DNA from: JABMMZ01 sp964600345
GTDB taxonomy: Bacteria > Bacteroidota > Bacteroidia > NS11-12g > UBA955
Length of the DNA: 15,179 nucleotides
Direction of reading: 5' to 3'
NCBI GenBank assembly: GCA_964600345.1
Contig: CAZRKA010000078.1
Coordinates: 1 to 15,179 of the forward strand
This document shows positions 6,756 to 13,849 of the stretch, in pieces (within the stretch, counting starts at the first letter, position 1; each line of letters begins with the position of its first letter). The translations under genes were made by a program, and so were the position numbers. The notes beneath the pieces are model-generated. The model saw only the letters and a list, made by a program, of their open reading frames with translations, did not search any database and was not told where the DNA came from.

Positions 6756-7520
6756 ATGTTCCGAAAACACCTGAGCATCCGCATCGACAATCCCTGCAGC
6801 GAGAACTGGGAAAACATGACCCCGTTTGAAAGAGGCCGTTTCTGTTACAGCTGTTCAAAACAGGTAATTGATTTTACGGCCATGAAAGATGCAGAGATCG
6901 TGGCTTACTTCAGGAAACACTCGAATGTATGCGGCAGATTAAATGAAGAGCAACTCGACAGAAATTTGCTTCCCTATACCAGAAAACAAACGCTATTCGG
7001 GAAAGCCGTCGCGGCAGTTGTGCTTTTATTTCAAACTTTCCTGACTGAAGCACAAACACAGAATGCCAAACCACATGCAATTATTCAGGAGTCAGTCCGG
7101 ACCAACAATCATAGGGTATCAGAATGCACTAAGCTGATTCCCGGGGACAGCGGTGCATTCAAAATTAAAATTTTAGTTAAAGATTTCGAAACCAATCAAG
7201 CAATACAAGATGCAATCATCTTGATAAATGGTGATACCGTTGAATGCAAGACAGGGTTTTACGGCTGGATTGAGATCGAACTGCCGATAGCTTTAAAAGA
7301 CAGTAGTATCAATTTAAATGTATTTAAGAAGGGATACCAACATTATCAGCATGAAACAATACTGGATAGCAAAATCATTGCAATATCACTGAATAAAATG
7401 AAAGTCAGGGCATTTGTGGGACTTATGACTTCTGAAACCATCATTATTGAAAGTGATCCTCAAAGTCATTCTGCAAAGGAGTTTTACAGAAGAAATCCCG
7501 GCATGTTCAGGGACTTTTAA
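6756..7520 (+). CDS. Array paralogue 1: Cys-motif/TM/beta-domain protein
   Basis: This 254-residue protein is the first of five tandem paralogues. Its N-terminus (1-75) has C14, C30-x2-C33 and C59-G-R set in conserved context (NPCSENWENM, GRFCYSCSKQVIDF, NVCGR). A basic stretch then leads to a hydrophobic segment (80-97) ending TEAQT, which looks like a Bacteroidota signal-peptide end placed internally. The distal half (about 124-210) contains C124-x(4)-PGDSG, then INGDTVEC (C164) and a GYxxYxHE strand, resembling carboxypeptidase-regulatory-like beta-sandwich domains. The end, FYRRNPGMFRDF, is the divergent version of the array tail. Four N-terminal cysteines could bind zinc; the other two could form a disulphide. 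I recall similar N-termini in other Bacteroidota proteins of unknown function. No function is assigned. Confidence 0.8.
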   Translation: MFRKHLSIRIDNPCSENWENMTPFERGRFCYSCSKQVIDFTAMKDAEIVAYFRKHSNVCGRLNEEQLDRNLLPYTRKQTLFGKAVAAVVLLFQTFLTEAQTQNAKPHAIIQESVRTNNHRVSECTKLIPGDSGAFKIKILVKDFETNQAIQDAIILINGDTVECKTGFYGWIEIELPIALKDSSINLNVFKKGYQHYQHETILDSKIIAISLNKMKVRAFVGLMTSETIIIESDPQSHSAKEFYRRNPGMFRDF

Positions 7521-7530
7521 TTCAAATACT

Positions 7531-8298
7531 ATGTTCAGAAAATACTTCGGCATACAAATCGACAATCCCTGCAGCGAGAACTGGGAAAACATGACCCCGT
7601 CTGAAAGAGGACGTTTCTGCAATAGCTGTTCAAAACAGGTGGTCGACTTTTCTGTCATGAGCGATGCCGATATTGTAGCATATTTCAAAAAGCACAAAAA
7701 TGTATGCGGCAGATTTGCTGAAGAACAACTCGACAGAAATTTATTGCTATACAACAGAAAACAAACCCTGTTCGGAAAAGCCATTGCGGCAGTAATGCTC
7801 TTGTTTCAGACTTTCATTGCCGAAGCGCAGACGGATAATGTCAAACCGAAGGCAATTATTCAGCAGCCGTTTAATTACAATAATCATCAGCTACCTTCAT
7901 GCAGTAAACAGATTCCGGGTGACAGTGGTGTATTTACTTTTCAAATTGTGCTGTTTGATTCATATACTTCAGAACCAATTCAAAATGCCAGGGTATATAT
8001 TAACGGAGATACAATCGAATGCCTGACAAGCACTGCCGGGAAATTAACGGTAGAAATGCCCATAGCTTTTAAGGACAGCAGTGTGCAATTAACAATAACC
8101 AAGGAAGGATATATAGACTACCAACATGAAATTTTACTGGATACCAGAGTTTACCGTATATCCATGGTAACTCATAAGGTAATGACTCTTACAGCAGGTG
8201 CTGCTACTACTATATCAACCAAATATGAAAAGACAAAAACCAAAGATCAATCTAAAGACCTTTACCGCAAGTATCCCGGATTGTTCAGAGATTTTTAA
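7531..8298 (+). CDS. Array paralogue 2: Cys-motif/TM/beta-domain protein
   Basis: This 255-residue paralogue keeps C14, C30, C33 and C59 and the internal helix ending IAEAQT. It also has the C..QIPGDSG and INGDTIEC pair and the tail DLYRKYPGLFRDF. The frame stays open upstream to 7447, but the ATG at 7531 is chosen: it aligns with the MFRK start of every paralogue and gives the array's usual 10-base spacer, while the upward extension would overlap the previous gene. Its N-terminal coding sequence is identical to that of paralogue 4 over 110 bases, whereas the C-terminal halves differ (TSEPIQNARVYINGD here), a sign of gene conversion. Confidence 0.82.
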   Translation: MFRKYFGIQIDNPCSENWENMTPSERGRFCNSCSKQVVDFSVMSDADIVAYFKKHKNVCGRFAEEQLDRNLLLYNRKQTLFGKAIAAVMLLFQTFIAEAQTDNVKPKAIIQQPFNYNNHQLPSCSKQIPGDSGVFTFQIVLFDSYTSEPIQNARVYINGDTIECLTSTAGKLTVEMPIAFKDSSVQLTITKEGYIDYQHEILLDTRVYRISMVTHKVMTLTAGAATTISTKYEKTKTKDQSKDLYRKYPGLFRDF

Positions 8299-8309
8299 TC
8301 CAATATAGC

Positions 8310-9065
8310 ATGTTCAGAAAATACTTCGGCATACAACTTGACAATCCCTGCAGCGAAAACTGGGACAACATGACCCCGTCTGAAAGTGGACGTTTCTGCA
8401 ATAGCTGTTCAAAACAGGTGGTCGATTTTACGGCCATGAGCGATGCCGCCATAGTAGCTTATTTCAAAAAGCATAAAAATGTATGCGGCAGATTTGCTGA
8501 AGAACAACTCGAAAGGAATTTATTGCCATACAACAGAAAACAAACCCTGTTAGGAAAAGCCATTGCGGCAGTAATGCTCTTGTTTCAGACTTTCATTGCC
8601 GGGGCGCAGACAGATAATGCCATACCAAAGGCTGTAATTGAGCAGAAGGCACAAAGCAAGCAAAACTTTGAATCTGAGTGTAGCAAAATGATACCGGGTG
8701 ACAGCGGTGCTTATAAAATAAAAATTCTTGTAATAGATTCTAACTCATTCGAACCAATAAAAAATGCAAGGGTACTTATAAACGGCGATATGGTCGAATG
8801 CCAGACGAATTTAGAAGGCTGGATTGTAATCGAACTACCCACGGCCATGAAAGACAGTACCGTTAAATTGACTGTCATCAAGGAAGGCTACCACATTCAT
8901 GTGCTTGAAAAATTACCTGACACACAAGTCTTCGCAGTTCCACTTTTAAGAAAGTCTTCCCCAAAAATGCACTTTGGAGGAGCATCGTCCAGGACAATAA
9001 ACACAAGCTCTCATTCCAGAATAGACATTCAGCGTCACTTTCCGGGTCTTTTCAGAGACTTTTAA
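8310..9065 (+). CDS. Array paralogue 3: Cys-motif/TM/beta-domain protein (mosaic)
   Basis: This 251-residue protein has all six conserved cysteines and the helix ending IAGAQT. Its N-terminal DNA is mosaic: VVDFTAM starts like units 2/4 and continues with the GATTTTACGGCCATG version of units 1/5. It then returns to the 2/4 type (AGCGATGCC...CGGCAGATTTGC). The arginine of the GRFC context is preceded by SESGRF instead of SERGRF. The tail is DIQRHFPGLFRDF, the second most divergent after unit 1. The distal beta domain shares INGDMVECQT and KEGYHIH with the rest but has its own loops. The spacers on both sides are 11 bases. Confidence 0.82.
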   Translation: MFRKYFGIQLDNPCSENWDNMTPSESGRFCNSCSKQVVDFTAMSDAAIVAYFKKHKNVCGRFAEEQLERNLLPYNRKQTLLGKAIAAVMLLFQTFIAGAQTDNAIPKAVIEQKAQSKQNFESECSKMIPGDSGAYKIKILVIDSNSFEPIKNARVLINGDMVECQTNLEGWIVIELPTAMKDSTVKLTVIKEGYHIHVLEKLPDTQVFAVPLLRKSSPKMHFGGASSRTINTSSHSRIDIQRHFPGLFRDF

Positions 9066-9076
9066 TTCATACAATT

Positions 9077-9838
9077 ATGTTCAGAAAATACTTCGGCATA
9101 CAACTTGACAATCCATGCAGCGAGAACTGGGTGAAGATGACACCCTCCGAACGGGGTCGATTCTGTAACAGCTGTTCAAAACAGGTGGTCGACTTTTCTG
9201 TCATGAGCGATGCCGATATTGTAGCATATTTCAAAAAGCACAAAAATGTATGCGGCAGATTTGCTGAAGAACAACTCGAAAGGAATTTACTACCATACTC
9301 CAGAAAACAAACTTTGTTAGGGAAAGCCATTGCGGCAGTAATGCTCTTATTTCAAACTTTCATTGCCGAGGCGCATACAGATAATGTCAAACCAAAGGCG
9401 GTTTTTGAGCAGTCGGCTCAGGACAAGCAAAATTATGGCTCAGAATGCAGCAAACTAATTCCGGGCGACAGCAATGTATTTATTATTCATTTAGACGTGT
9501 CCGATGCTTATACTTCAGATCCAATACACAATGCAAGAGTTTTTATTAACGGAGACACTGTCGAATGTCTGACTTCTGATGTCGGAACTTTAATAGTGGA
9601 GCTCCCTATTGCTTTTAAAGACAGCAGTGTGAAGTTAACAGTTATCAAGGAAGGATATAGAACTTATCATCACAAAATCTTACTTGATACAAGGGTTTAT
9701 TTTATATCCTTAACCGGTGATGGTGAAGAATTGCGTGTTGCAGGTATAGTAAAAACCAGCCGCAAATGTAATATGATAATTGAAGATAAAACAGTAGACC
9801 TATACCGTAAATATCCGGGGCTGTTCAGGGACTTTTAA
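9077..9838 (+). CDS. Array paralogue 4: Cys-motif/TM/beta-domain protein
   Basis: This 253-residue protein matches paralogue 2 closely in its first 100 residues but differs at ENWVKMTPSERG and at the helix end (IAEAHT instead of IAEAQT). All six cysteines are present: C14, C30, C33 and C59, then the pair in SECSKLIPGDS and INGDTVECLT. The IPGDSG motif reads IPGDSN here. Its distal domain is closest to that of paralogue 2 (YTSDPIHNARVFINGD versus YTSEPIQNARVYINGD, both with LLDTRVY), suggesting that the 2/4 pair arose by duplication of a larger segment. It ends DLYRKYPGLFRDF. Confidence 0.82.
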   Translation: MFRKYFGIQLDNPCSENWVKMTPSERGRFCNSCSKQVVDFSVMSDADIVAYFKKHKNVCGRFAEEQLERNLLPYSRKQTLLGKAIAAVMLLFQTFIAEAHTDNVKPKAVFEQSAQDKQNYGSECSKLIPGDSNVFIIHLDVSDAYTSDPIHNARVFINGDTVECLTSDVGTLIVELPIAFKDSSVKLTVIKEGYRTYHHKILLDTRVYFISLTGDGEELRVAGIVKTSRKCNMIIEDKTVDLYRKYPGLFRDF

Positions 9839-9848
9839 TTCAAATACC

Positions 9849-10616
9849 ATGTTCAGAAAATACTTCGGCATACAGCTTGACAATCCCTGCAGCGAGGGTT
9901 GGGAAAACATGTTACCCGCCGATCGCGGCCGCTTTTGCAATAGCTGTTCAAAACAGGTAATTGATTTTACGGCCATGAAAGATGCAGAAATCATGGCTTA
10001 CTTCAGGAAACACAAAAATGTGTGTGGACGCATACACCGGGATCAGATGGATCGCAATCTGCTGCCAACCGGTGAAAGACAAAGTTTTCTTAAAAGAGCA
10101 TTCGCCGCCATGCTGCTGATGTTCCAGTCTTTGATCAGTGAGGCACAAACCGCCGACAGCAGCACTCGTTCTGTGGTAGTTGTGGATGAAGATTTAAACG
10201 ACTACTCTACGCCAATATGTACCAATAAAATTCCGGGAGACAGTGGATTCTTTAAAACGACTTTACAGGTGATTGACAGTGAAGACAAAAGTACAATATT
10301 CAATGCCCGTATCATACTGAATGGCGACACGCTTGAATGCAGGACATCCACTGATGGAAAACTGATTTTCGAACTGCCCTTGCATTACAAAGACAGTACT
10401 GTTAACCTGAAAGTAATGAAGGATGATTATGTGGTTTACAATCATGACATGCTGCTGGATGGCAATCTGTTCATCATCATGCTCACCAAAGTTATTCGAG
10501 GAAGTAAGAACACTATTGAAGGAAATATAATTATTAATACAAGTACCCGCACCGGCAGACAGAGGCCGGACAATGATTTGTACAGAAAATATCCGGGGCT
10601 GTTCCGCGATTTTTAA
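9849..10616 (+). CDS. Array paralogue 5: Cys-motif/TM/beta-domain protein (most diverged body)
   Basis: This 255-residue last member of the array keeps the four N-terminal cysteines and CGR, but the linker differs (RIHRDQMDRNLLPTGERQ) and the helix is recoded (FAAMLLMFQSLISEAQT). The cysteine pair of the distal half is present (PICTNKIPGDSG, LNGDTLEC). The beta domain is the most distinct of the five. The tail DLYRKYPGLFRDF is nevertheless identical to units 2 and 4, so tail conservation does not simply follow overall relatedness. The first 13 bases after its ATG match units 2-4, while the segment around VIDFTAMKDAEI resembles unit 1. Nothing array-like follows: a 146-base gap leads to an unrelated gene. 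Confidence 0.82.
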   Translation: MFRKYFGIQLDNPCSEGWENMLPADRGRFCNSCSKQVIDFTAMKDAEIMAYFRKHKNVCGRIHRDQMDRNLLPTGERQSFLKRAFAAMLLMFQSLISEAQTADSSTRSVVVVDEDLNDYSTPICTNKIPGDSGFFKTTLQVIDSEDKSTIFNARIILNGDTLECRTSTDGKLIFELPLHYKDSTVNLKVMKDDYVVYNHDMLLDGNLFIIMLTKVIRGSKNTIEGNIIINTSTRTGRQRPDNDLYRKYPGLFRDF

Positions 10617-10762
10617 CCAGATTGAGGCATGCGGCAATCCCTTTCATTAATACCTCTTTAAGCTTATCATTCTTTCCTGCCTCAGAAACATTCTCTGTGA
10701 TAAAAATTTTGTTTTATTGAGTCAGCGCCTTAAACTTGTGCTATAATTTATCTATTTCTTTT

Positions 10763-11098
10763 ATGACCAGAAGCGAACACCTTCAATTTTGCCAGCAATG
10801 CCTTAACAGAAAATTTGACAAGACCCACGGACTGGTATGCGGTCTGACAGGCAATATCGCCGACTTTGATCCCGTATGCGAAAACTTTGCAGAAGACAAG
10901 GCAGCTGTTGCCCGAGCTGTTTCAGAATCCGTACCGCAAACTGTCGACCGCAGTGGGGCCAACAAAGACATGATTTGGGGAGCCATCTGGTGTGTTGGCG
11001 GCATTATTGGCACTGTAGCCAATACCGGCTATATCTTCTGGGGAGCTATCGTGTTTGGTGCTATTCAGTTTTTCAGAGGACTCAGCAGGATGAATTAA
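10763..11098 (+). CDS. Small membrane protein with zinc-ribbon-like N-terminus
   Basis: This 111-residue protein has an N-terminal four-cysteine motif, C10-x2-C13, C26 and C39 (FCQQCLNRKFD, VCGLTG, VCENF), followed by a polar linker. Two adjacent hydrophobic stretches come next (about 72-85 and 88-104, WGAIWCVGGIIGTVANTGYI and FWGAIVFGAIQFF). The motif suggests a cytoplasmic zinc ribbon on a membrane hairpin. I recall similar unnamed proteins in Bacteroidota but know of no function. The ATG at 10763 is chosen over an upstream TTG at 10736, because the cysteine domain starts right after it and the extra nine residues look unrelated. It lies downstream of the array, and its CxxC/F-D pattern only loosely resembles the array's N-terminus. 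Confidence 0.7.
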   Translation: MTRSEHLQFCQQCLNRKFDKTHGLVCGLTGNIADFDPVCENFAEDKAAVARAVSESVPQTVDRSGANKDMIWGAIWCVGGIIGTVANTGYIFWGAIVFGAIQFFRGLSRMN

Positions 11099-11143
11099 GT
11101 GCTCTTATTTCTTAACTACTTTTCTTTATAACACCATCTGAGA

Positions 11144-11159
11144 TATTGCCCCTGCAATA
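11144..11159. terminator. Short hairpin between convergent genes
   Basis: TATTGC (11144-11149) and GCAATA (11154-11159) form a perfect 6-bp stem with a CCCT loop. It sits between the end of the small membrane-protein gene and the end of recN (stop at 11161-11163). There is no adjacent T-run on either strand, so terminator activity is uncertain. Confidence 0.3.
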
Positions 11160-11160
11160 G

Positions 11161-12816
11161 CTAAACTTTCAGCAATTCTTTTGCATTTTTCTTGGCGATG
11201 GCAGTTGATTCGTTGCCGCTTAACATCTTGGCCAGCTCTTCTATCCTTTCCTGTTTATCCAGTTGTTTCAGGTAAGATACTGTTGTGTTCTGTTCTTCTT
11301 TTTTACCTACCATGAAATGTGCAGCGCCGTATCCCGCAACCTGCGGCAGATGGGTAATGGCTATTACCTGATGTCCGCCTGATATCTCTCTGAACATTCT
11401 GCCTATGGTATCGGCCACCTTGCCTGATACACCGGTGTCTATCTCGTCGAAAACCAGGGTATTCAGTTTCTTGTGTTTTGCTTCAATGCTTCGGATACAC
11501 AAAGCCAGACGGCTTAACTCACCACCCGATGCCACCTTGTTCAAAGCCTGCAAGGGCATACCCAGGTTGGCACTGAAACGTATCTGCAAATCGCTGCTTC
11601 CGTATTCATTGATATCTTCTGTTTCATTCAGACTGAATTCAATTTCAGCATTGGGCATCTCCAGAGATTTAAGCAAGTGTTTCAATTCGTTTTTTAAATC
11701 TGTTGCCGCTTTCAGCCTTTGCAGGTGCAGTTTATCTGCAATCGACTTAAGCGATTTGAGCAGGTCTTTATTCTTCAATCCAAGCGCTTCAAGTTCCTGA
11801 TCGGTATTACCGATGGCAAACAACTGATCGGCCAGCTTTTCGTTGATTACAAACAATTCATTAAACGTAGCAGCCGCGTGTTTTCTCTTTAAATTCTGTA
11901 TCAGACTAAGTCTCTCGTTAATCAGCTCCAGTCTTCCGGGATCTGCCTGCACCATCTCGCGCAAATCAATTGCATCAGAACTGATGTCTTTTAACTCTAC
12001 CAATACGGATTGAAGTCTGGAAGCACTTGTAGCTGCCAGCGGATGAATATCTGCAATCCCCTTGAACTTATTTCTGAGTTGGGTTAAGACAGATTCCATA
12101 GATTGCTCCGAATCACTTAAAGTATTCACCAACTGATCGCATGTTGTATTCAGAACTTCGGCGTTGCCAAGTATTTTAAGTTCTGCTTCCAGATTGTCTT
12201 CTTCGTTCTCCTTCAATGCAGCAGTTTCAAATTCATTGAGCAGAAAATTGAGATAATCCTTTTCCTTCAGCAAACTGTCCTGCCTTGCCTTCAGTTCGTT
12301 TATTTTTTTTTCATTGCTGCGGAATAATTTGTATTGATTCCTGTATTCGCCTAAGGCCGTATTATTGCCGGCAAAGGTATCGAGCAAACCGAACTGAAAA
12401 CCGCGTTCATTTAATTCGGTGTTTTCGTGCTGCGAGTGTATGCTTACCAGGGTATCGCTCAATATCCTCAGCTGCTGCAGCGATACGGGTGTGTCGTTGA
12501 TAAATGTCCTCGTCTTCCCGTTTGTATTGATTTCCCTTCGTATGATGGTCAGCGCTTCGAAATCGATGTCCAGTTCCTGAAACACCGCTTCATACTGTTC
12601 AATATCCAGCGCAAACTCGCCTTCAACTATGCATTTTTCGCCCCATTCGCTTTGTGTTTTGATATCTGCGCGACTGCCAAGAATAAGATTCAGGGCATCC
12701 AGAATGATAGACTTACCGGCGCCTGTTTCTCCCGTAACGATATTGAGACCGTGAACCGGTTCGAAAACCATGTGCCTGATGATGGCAAAATTGTGAATGG
12801 TCAGTTTCAGCAGCAT
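11161..12816 (-). CDS. recN: DNA repair protein RecN
   Basis: RecN is an SMC-like ATPase that acts early in double-strand-break repair with RecA. The 551-residue length is normal for the family. Visible elements in order are the N-terminal LTIHNFAII strand and Walker A GETGAGKS (29-36). Long coiled-coil arms (about 150-350) follow, with a central IHPLAATSASRL head. The ABC signature ASGGELSRLAL (from 429), Walker B LVFDE (454-458), the D-loop TGVSG and the switch THLPQVA (488-494) complete it. All nucleotide-binding residues are intact. Its ATG shares one base with the pfkA stop (TGATG), so recN is translated from the pfkA transcript and is probably coupled to it. No LexA-type operator was recognised just upstream. 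Confidence 0.97.
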   Translation of the reverse strand: MLLKLTIHNFAIIRHMVFEPVHGLNIVTGETGAGKSIILDALNLILGSRADIKTQSEWGEKCIVEGEFALDIEQYEAVFQELDIDFEALTIIRREINTNGKTRTFINDTPVSLQQLRILSDTLVSIHSQHENTELNERGFQFGLLDTFAGNNTALGEYRNQYKLFRSNEKKINELKARQDSLLKEKDYLNFLLNEFETAALKENEEDNLEAELKILGNAEVLNTTCDQLVNTLSDSEQSMESVLTQLRNKFKGIADIHPLAATSASRLQSVLVELKDISSDAIDLREMVQADPGRLELINERLSLIQNLKRKHAAATFNELFVINEKLADQLFAIGNTDQELEALGLKNKDLLKSLKSIADKLHLQRLKAATDLKNELKHLLKSLEMPNAEIEFSLNETEDINEYGSSDLQIRFSANLGMPLQALNKVASGGELSRLALCIRSIEAKHKKLNTLVFDEIDTGVSGKVADTIGRMFREISGGHQVIAITHLPQVAGYGAAHFMVGKKEEQNTTVSYLKQLDKQERIEELAKMLSGNESTAIAKKNAKELLKV

Positions 12817-13787
12817 CAGTTACTTAATATTCTGGATAGGTTCCAGAGTGTTTTGTCTATTGACTTAGTTTTGGAAATGGCATCTGCAAACGGCGTTACC
12901 ACCACTTCTTTGTTGATGACTCCTACACAAACATTTGAATTGCCCGCTATCAGTTGCTCAACTGCCGCATTGCCGAGCGTTGCCGCAAGTATCCTGTCGT
13001 TGGCTGACGGTTTACCGCCGCGCTGTATATGTCCGAGTACCGATACCCTGATATCGTATTCGGGAAACTGTGTTTTAAACTTGTCTGAAATGACAAATGC
13101 ATTGCCCTCATTCTCTCCTTCTGCCACTACGATGATGCTGAATTCCTTTTTCCGTTTCGACTTGTTCTGAAAATGTCTGATCAATCCTTCAAAATCGTTC
13201 ATTATTTCGGGCAGCAGTATCCCTTCAGCGCCACCGGCTATACCCGAATTGAGCGCGATGAATCCGCTGTCCCTTCCCATCACTTCAATAAAGAATACCC
13301 TGTTGTACGATTCGGCGATATCCCTTATTCTGTCTATGGCATCCAGGGCAGTGTTTACTGCCGTGTCAAATCCAATGGTATAATCGGTGCCATAGAGGTC
13401 GTTGTCTATGGTACCCGGTGCACCAACCGAAGGAATACCGTATTCGCCGTGAAAAATACCGGCACCGGTATAAGTCCCGTCGCCGCCGATGCATACAAGG
13501 GCGTCAATGCCGTGTTTTTTTAGTTGATCGAAAGCTCTTTTTCTTCCTTCCGGCTGCATGAAATCCTTACTTCTGGCGGTCTTCAGAATTGTGCCGCCAT
13601 ACTGTATGATATTGGCCACATCCTTATTCTCAAGTTGTATGATATCACCTTCTATCATACCCTGATATCCTCTTCTGATTCCGCTTACTTCAATACCGTG
13701 ATATGTAGCCGATCTGACCACTGCACGTATGCATGCATTCATGCCCGGAGAATCGCCTCCTGAAGTAAAAACGCCAAGTCTTTTCAT
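12816..13787 (-). CDS. pfkA: ATP-dependent 6-phosphofructokinase
   Basis: This cytoplasmic glycolytic enzyme phosphorylates fructose 6-phosphate to fructose 1,6-bisphosphate. The 323-residue length is standard for bacterial PfkA. The ATP site is seen as SGGDSPGMN (9-17) and GGDGTYTGA (101-109). The catalytic loop is GTIDND (125-130, Asp128 as base), followed by MGRDSG (170-175), and HIQRGG contributes to the sugar-phosphate site. Gly104 in GGDG and Gly125 before TIDND indicate ATP use; pyrophosphate-dependent enzymes have Asp and Lys there. RRGYQGMI suits the ADP/PEP effector-site region of allosteric forms. It is first in a two-gene unit with recN, and a strong terminator separates it from the upstream coiled-coil gene. 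Confidence 0.97.
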   Translation of the reverse strand: MKRLGVFTSGGDSPGMNACIRAVVRSATYHGIEVSGIRRGYQGMIEGDIIQLENKDVANIIQYGGTILKTARSKDFMQPEGRKRAFDQLKKHGIDALVCIGGDGTYTGAGIFHGEYGIPSVGAPGTIDNDLYGTDYTIGFDTAVNTALDAIDRIRDIAESYNRVFFIEVMGRDSGFIALNSGIAGGAEGILLPEIMNDFEGLIRHFQNKSKRKKEFSIIVVAEGENEGNAFVISDKFKTQFPEYDIRVSVLGHIQRGGKPSANDRILAATLGNAAVEQLIAGNSNVCVGVINKEVVVTPFADAISKTKSIDKTLWNLSRILSN

Positions 13788-13793
13788 GAGTCA

Positions 13794-13801
13794 CAAAGTT
13801 G
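13794..13801 (-). promoter_or_regulatory. Possible -7 box of pfkA (CAACTTTG)
   Basis: On the - strand, CAACTTTG (one base off TAnnTTTG) lies 6 bases before the pfkA ATG and directly after the T-run of the upstream terminator. If real, the transcript is nearly leaderless and the -33 region falls inside the terminator hairpin. Confidence 0.25.
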
Positions 13802-13802
13802 C

Positions 13803-13832
13803 AAAAAAAAGCCGACATTGCTGCCGGCTTTT
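13803..13832 (-). terminator. Rho-independent terminator of the coiled-coil protein gene
   Basis: On the - strand, AAAAGCCG (13832-13825) pairs perfectly with CGGCTTTT (13814-13807) around a 10-base loop, and four more T residues follow (eight in total). It starts 17 bases after the stop of the 308-residue gene and ends 15 bases before the pfkA ATG. It is the clearest intrinsic terminator in the window. Confidence 0.85.
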
Positions 13833-13849
13833 CAATAAATATTTTGCGT

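Larger units (their letters stand above)
6756..10616 (+). repeat. Five-unit tandem gene array (period about 765-780 bases)
   Basis: Five head-to-tail units of 251-255 codons are separated by 10-11 bases. The most conserved DNA spans each junction: the last 13 codons, the spacer and the next unit's first 100 or so codons. The segment encoding residues about 105-240 diverges. Units 2 and 4 share 110 identical bases (7624-7733 and 9170-9279). Units 1 and 5 share a different version of the same stretch, and unit 3 is a mosaic. Confidence 0.85.

Noticed and set aside
7447..7530. 28-residue N-terminal extension of array paralogue 2
   Set aside because: It overlaps the end of paralogue 1 and has no counterpart in the other copies, all of which begin MFRK.
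10620..10639. GATTG/CAATC hairpin after the array as a terminator
   Set aside because: It has only a 5-bp stem, a 10-base loop and no T-run, which is too weak to call.
10736..10762. Upstream TTG start for the small zinc-ribbon-like protein
   Set aside because: The nine extra residues are unrelated to the domain, and an ATG at 10763 directly precedes the cysteine motif.
12427..13170. 247-residue open frame on the + strand
   Set aside because: It lies antisense to recN and pfkA, whose conserved motifs fix the coding strand, so it is a shadow frame.
12816..13787. Pyrophosphate-dependent phosphofructokinase
   Set aside because: Gly104 in the GGDG motif and Gly before TIDND are the ATP-type residues; the PPi type has Asp and Lys.
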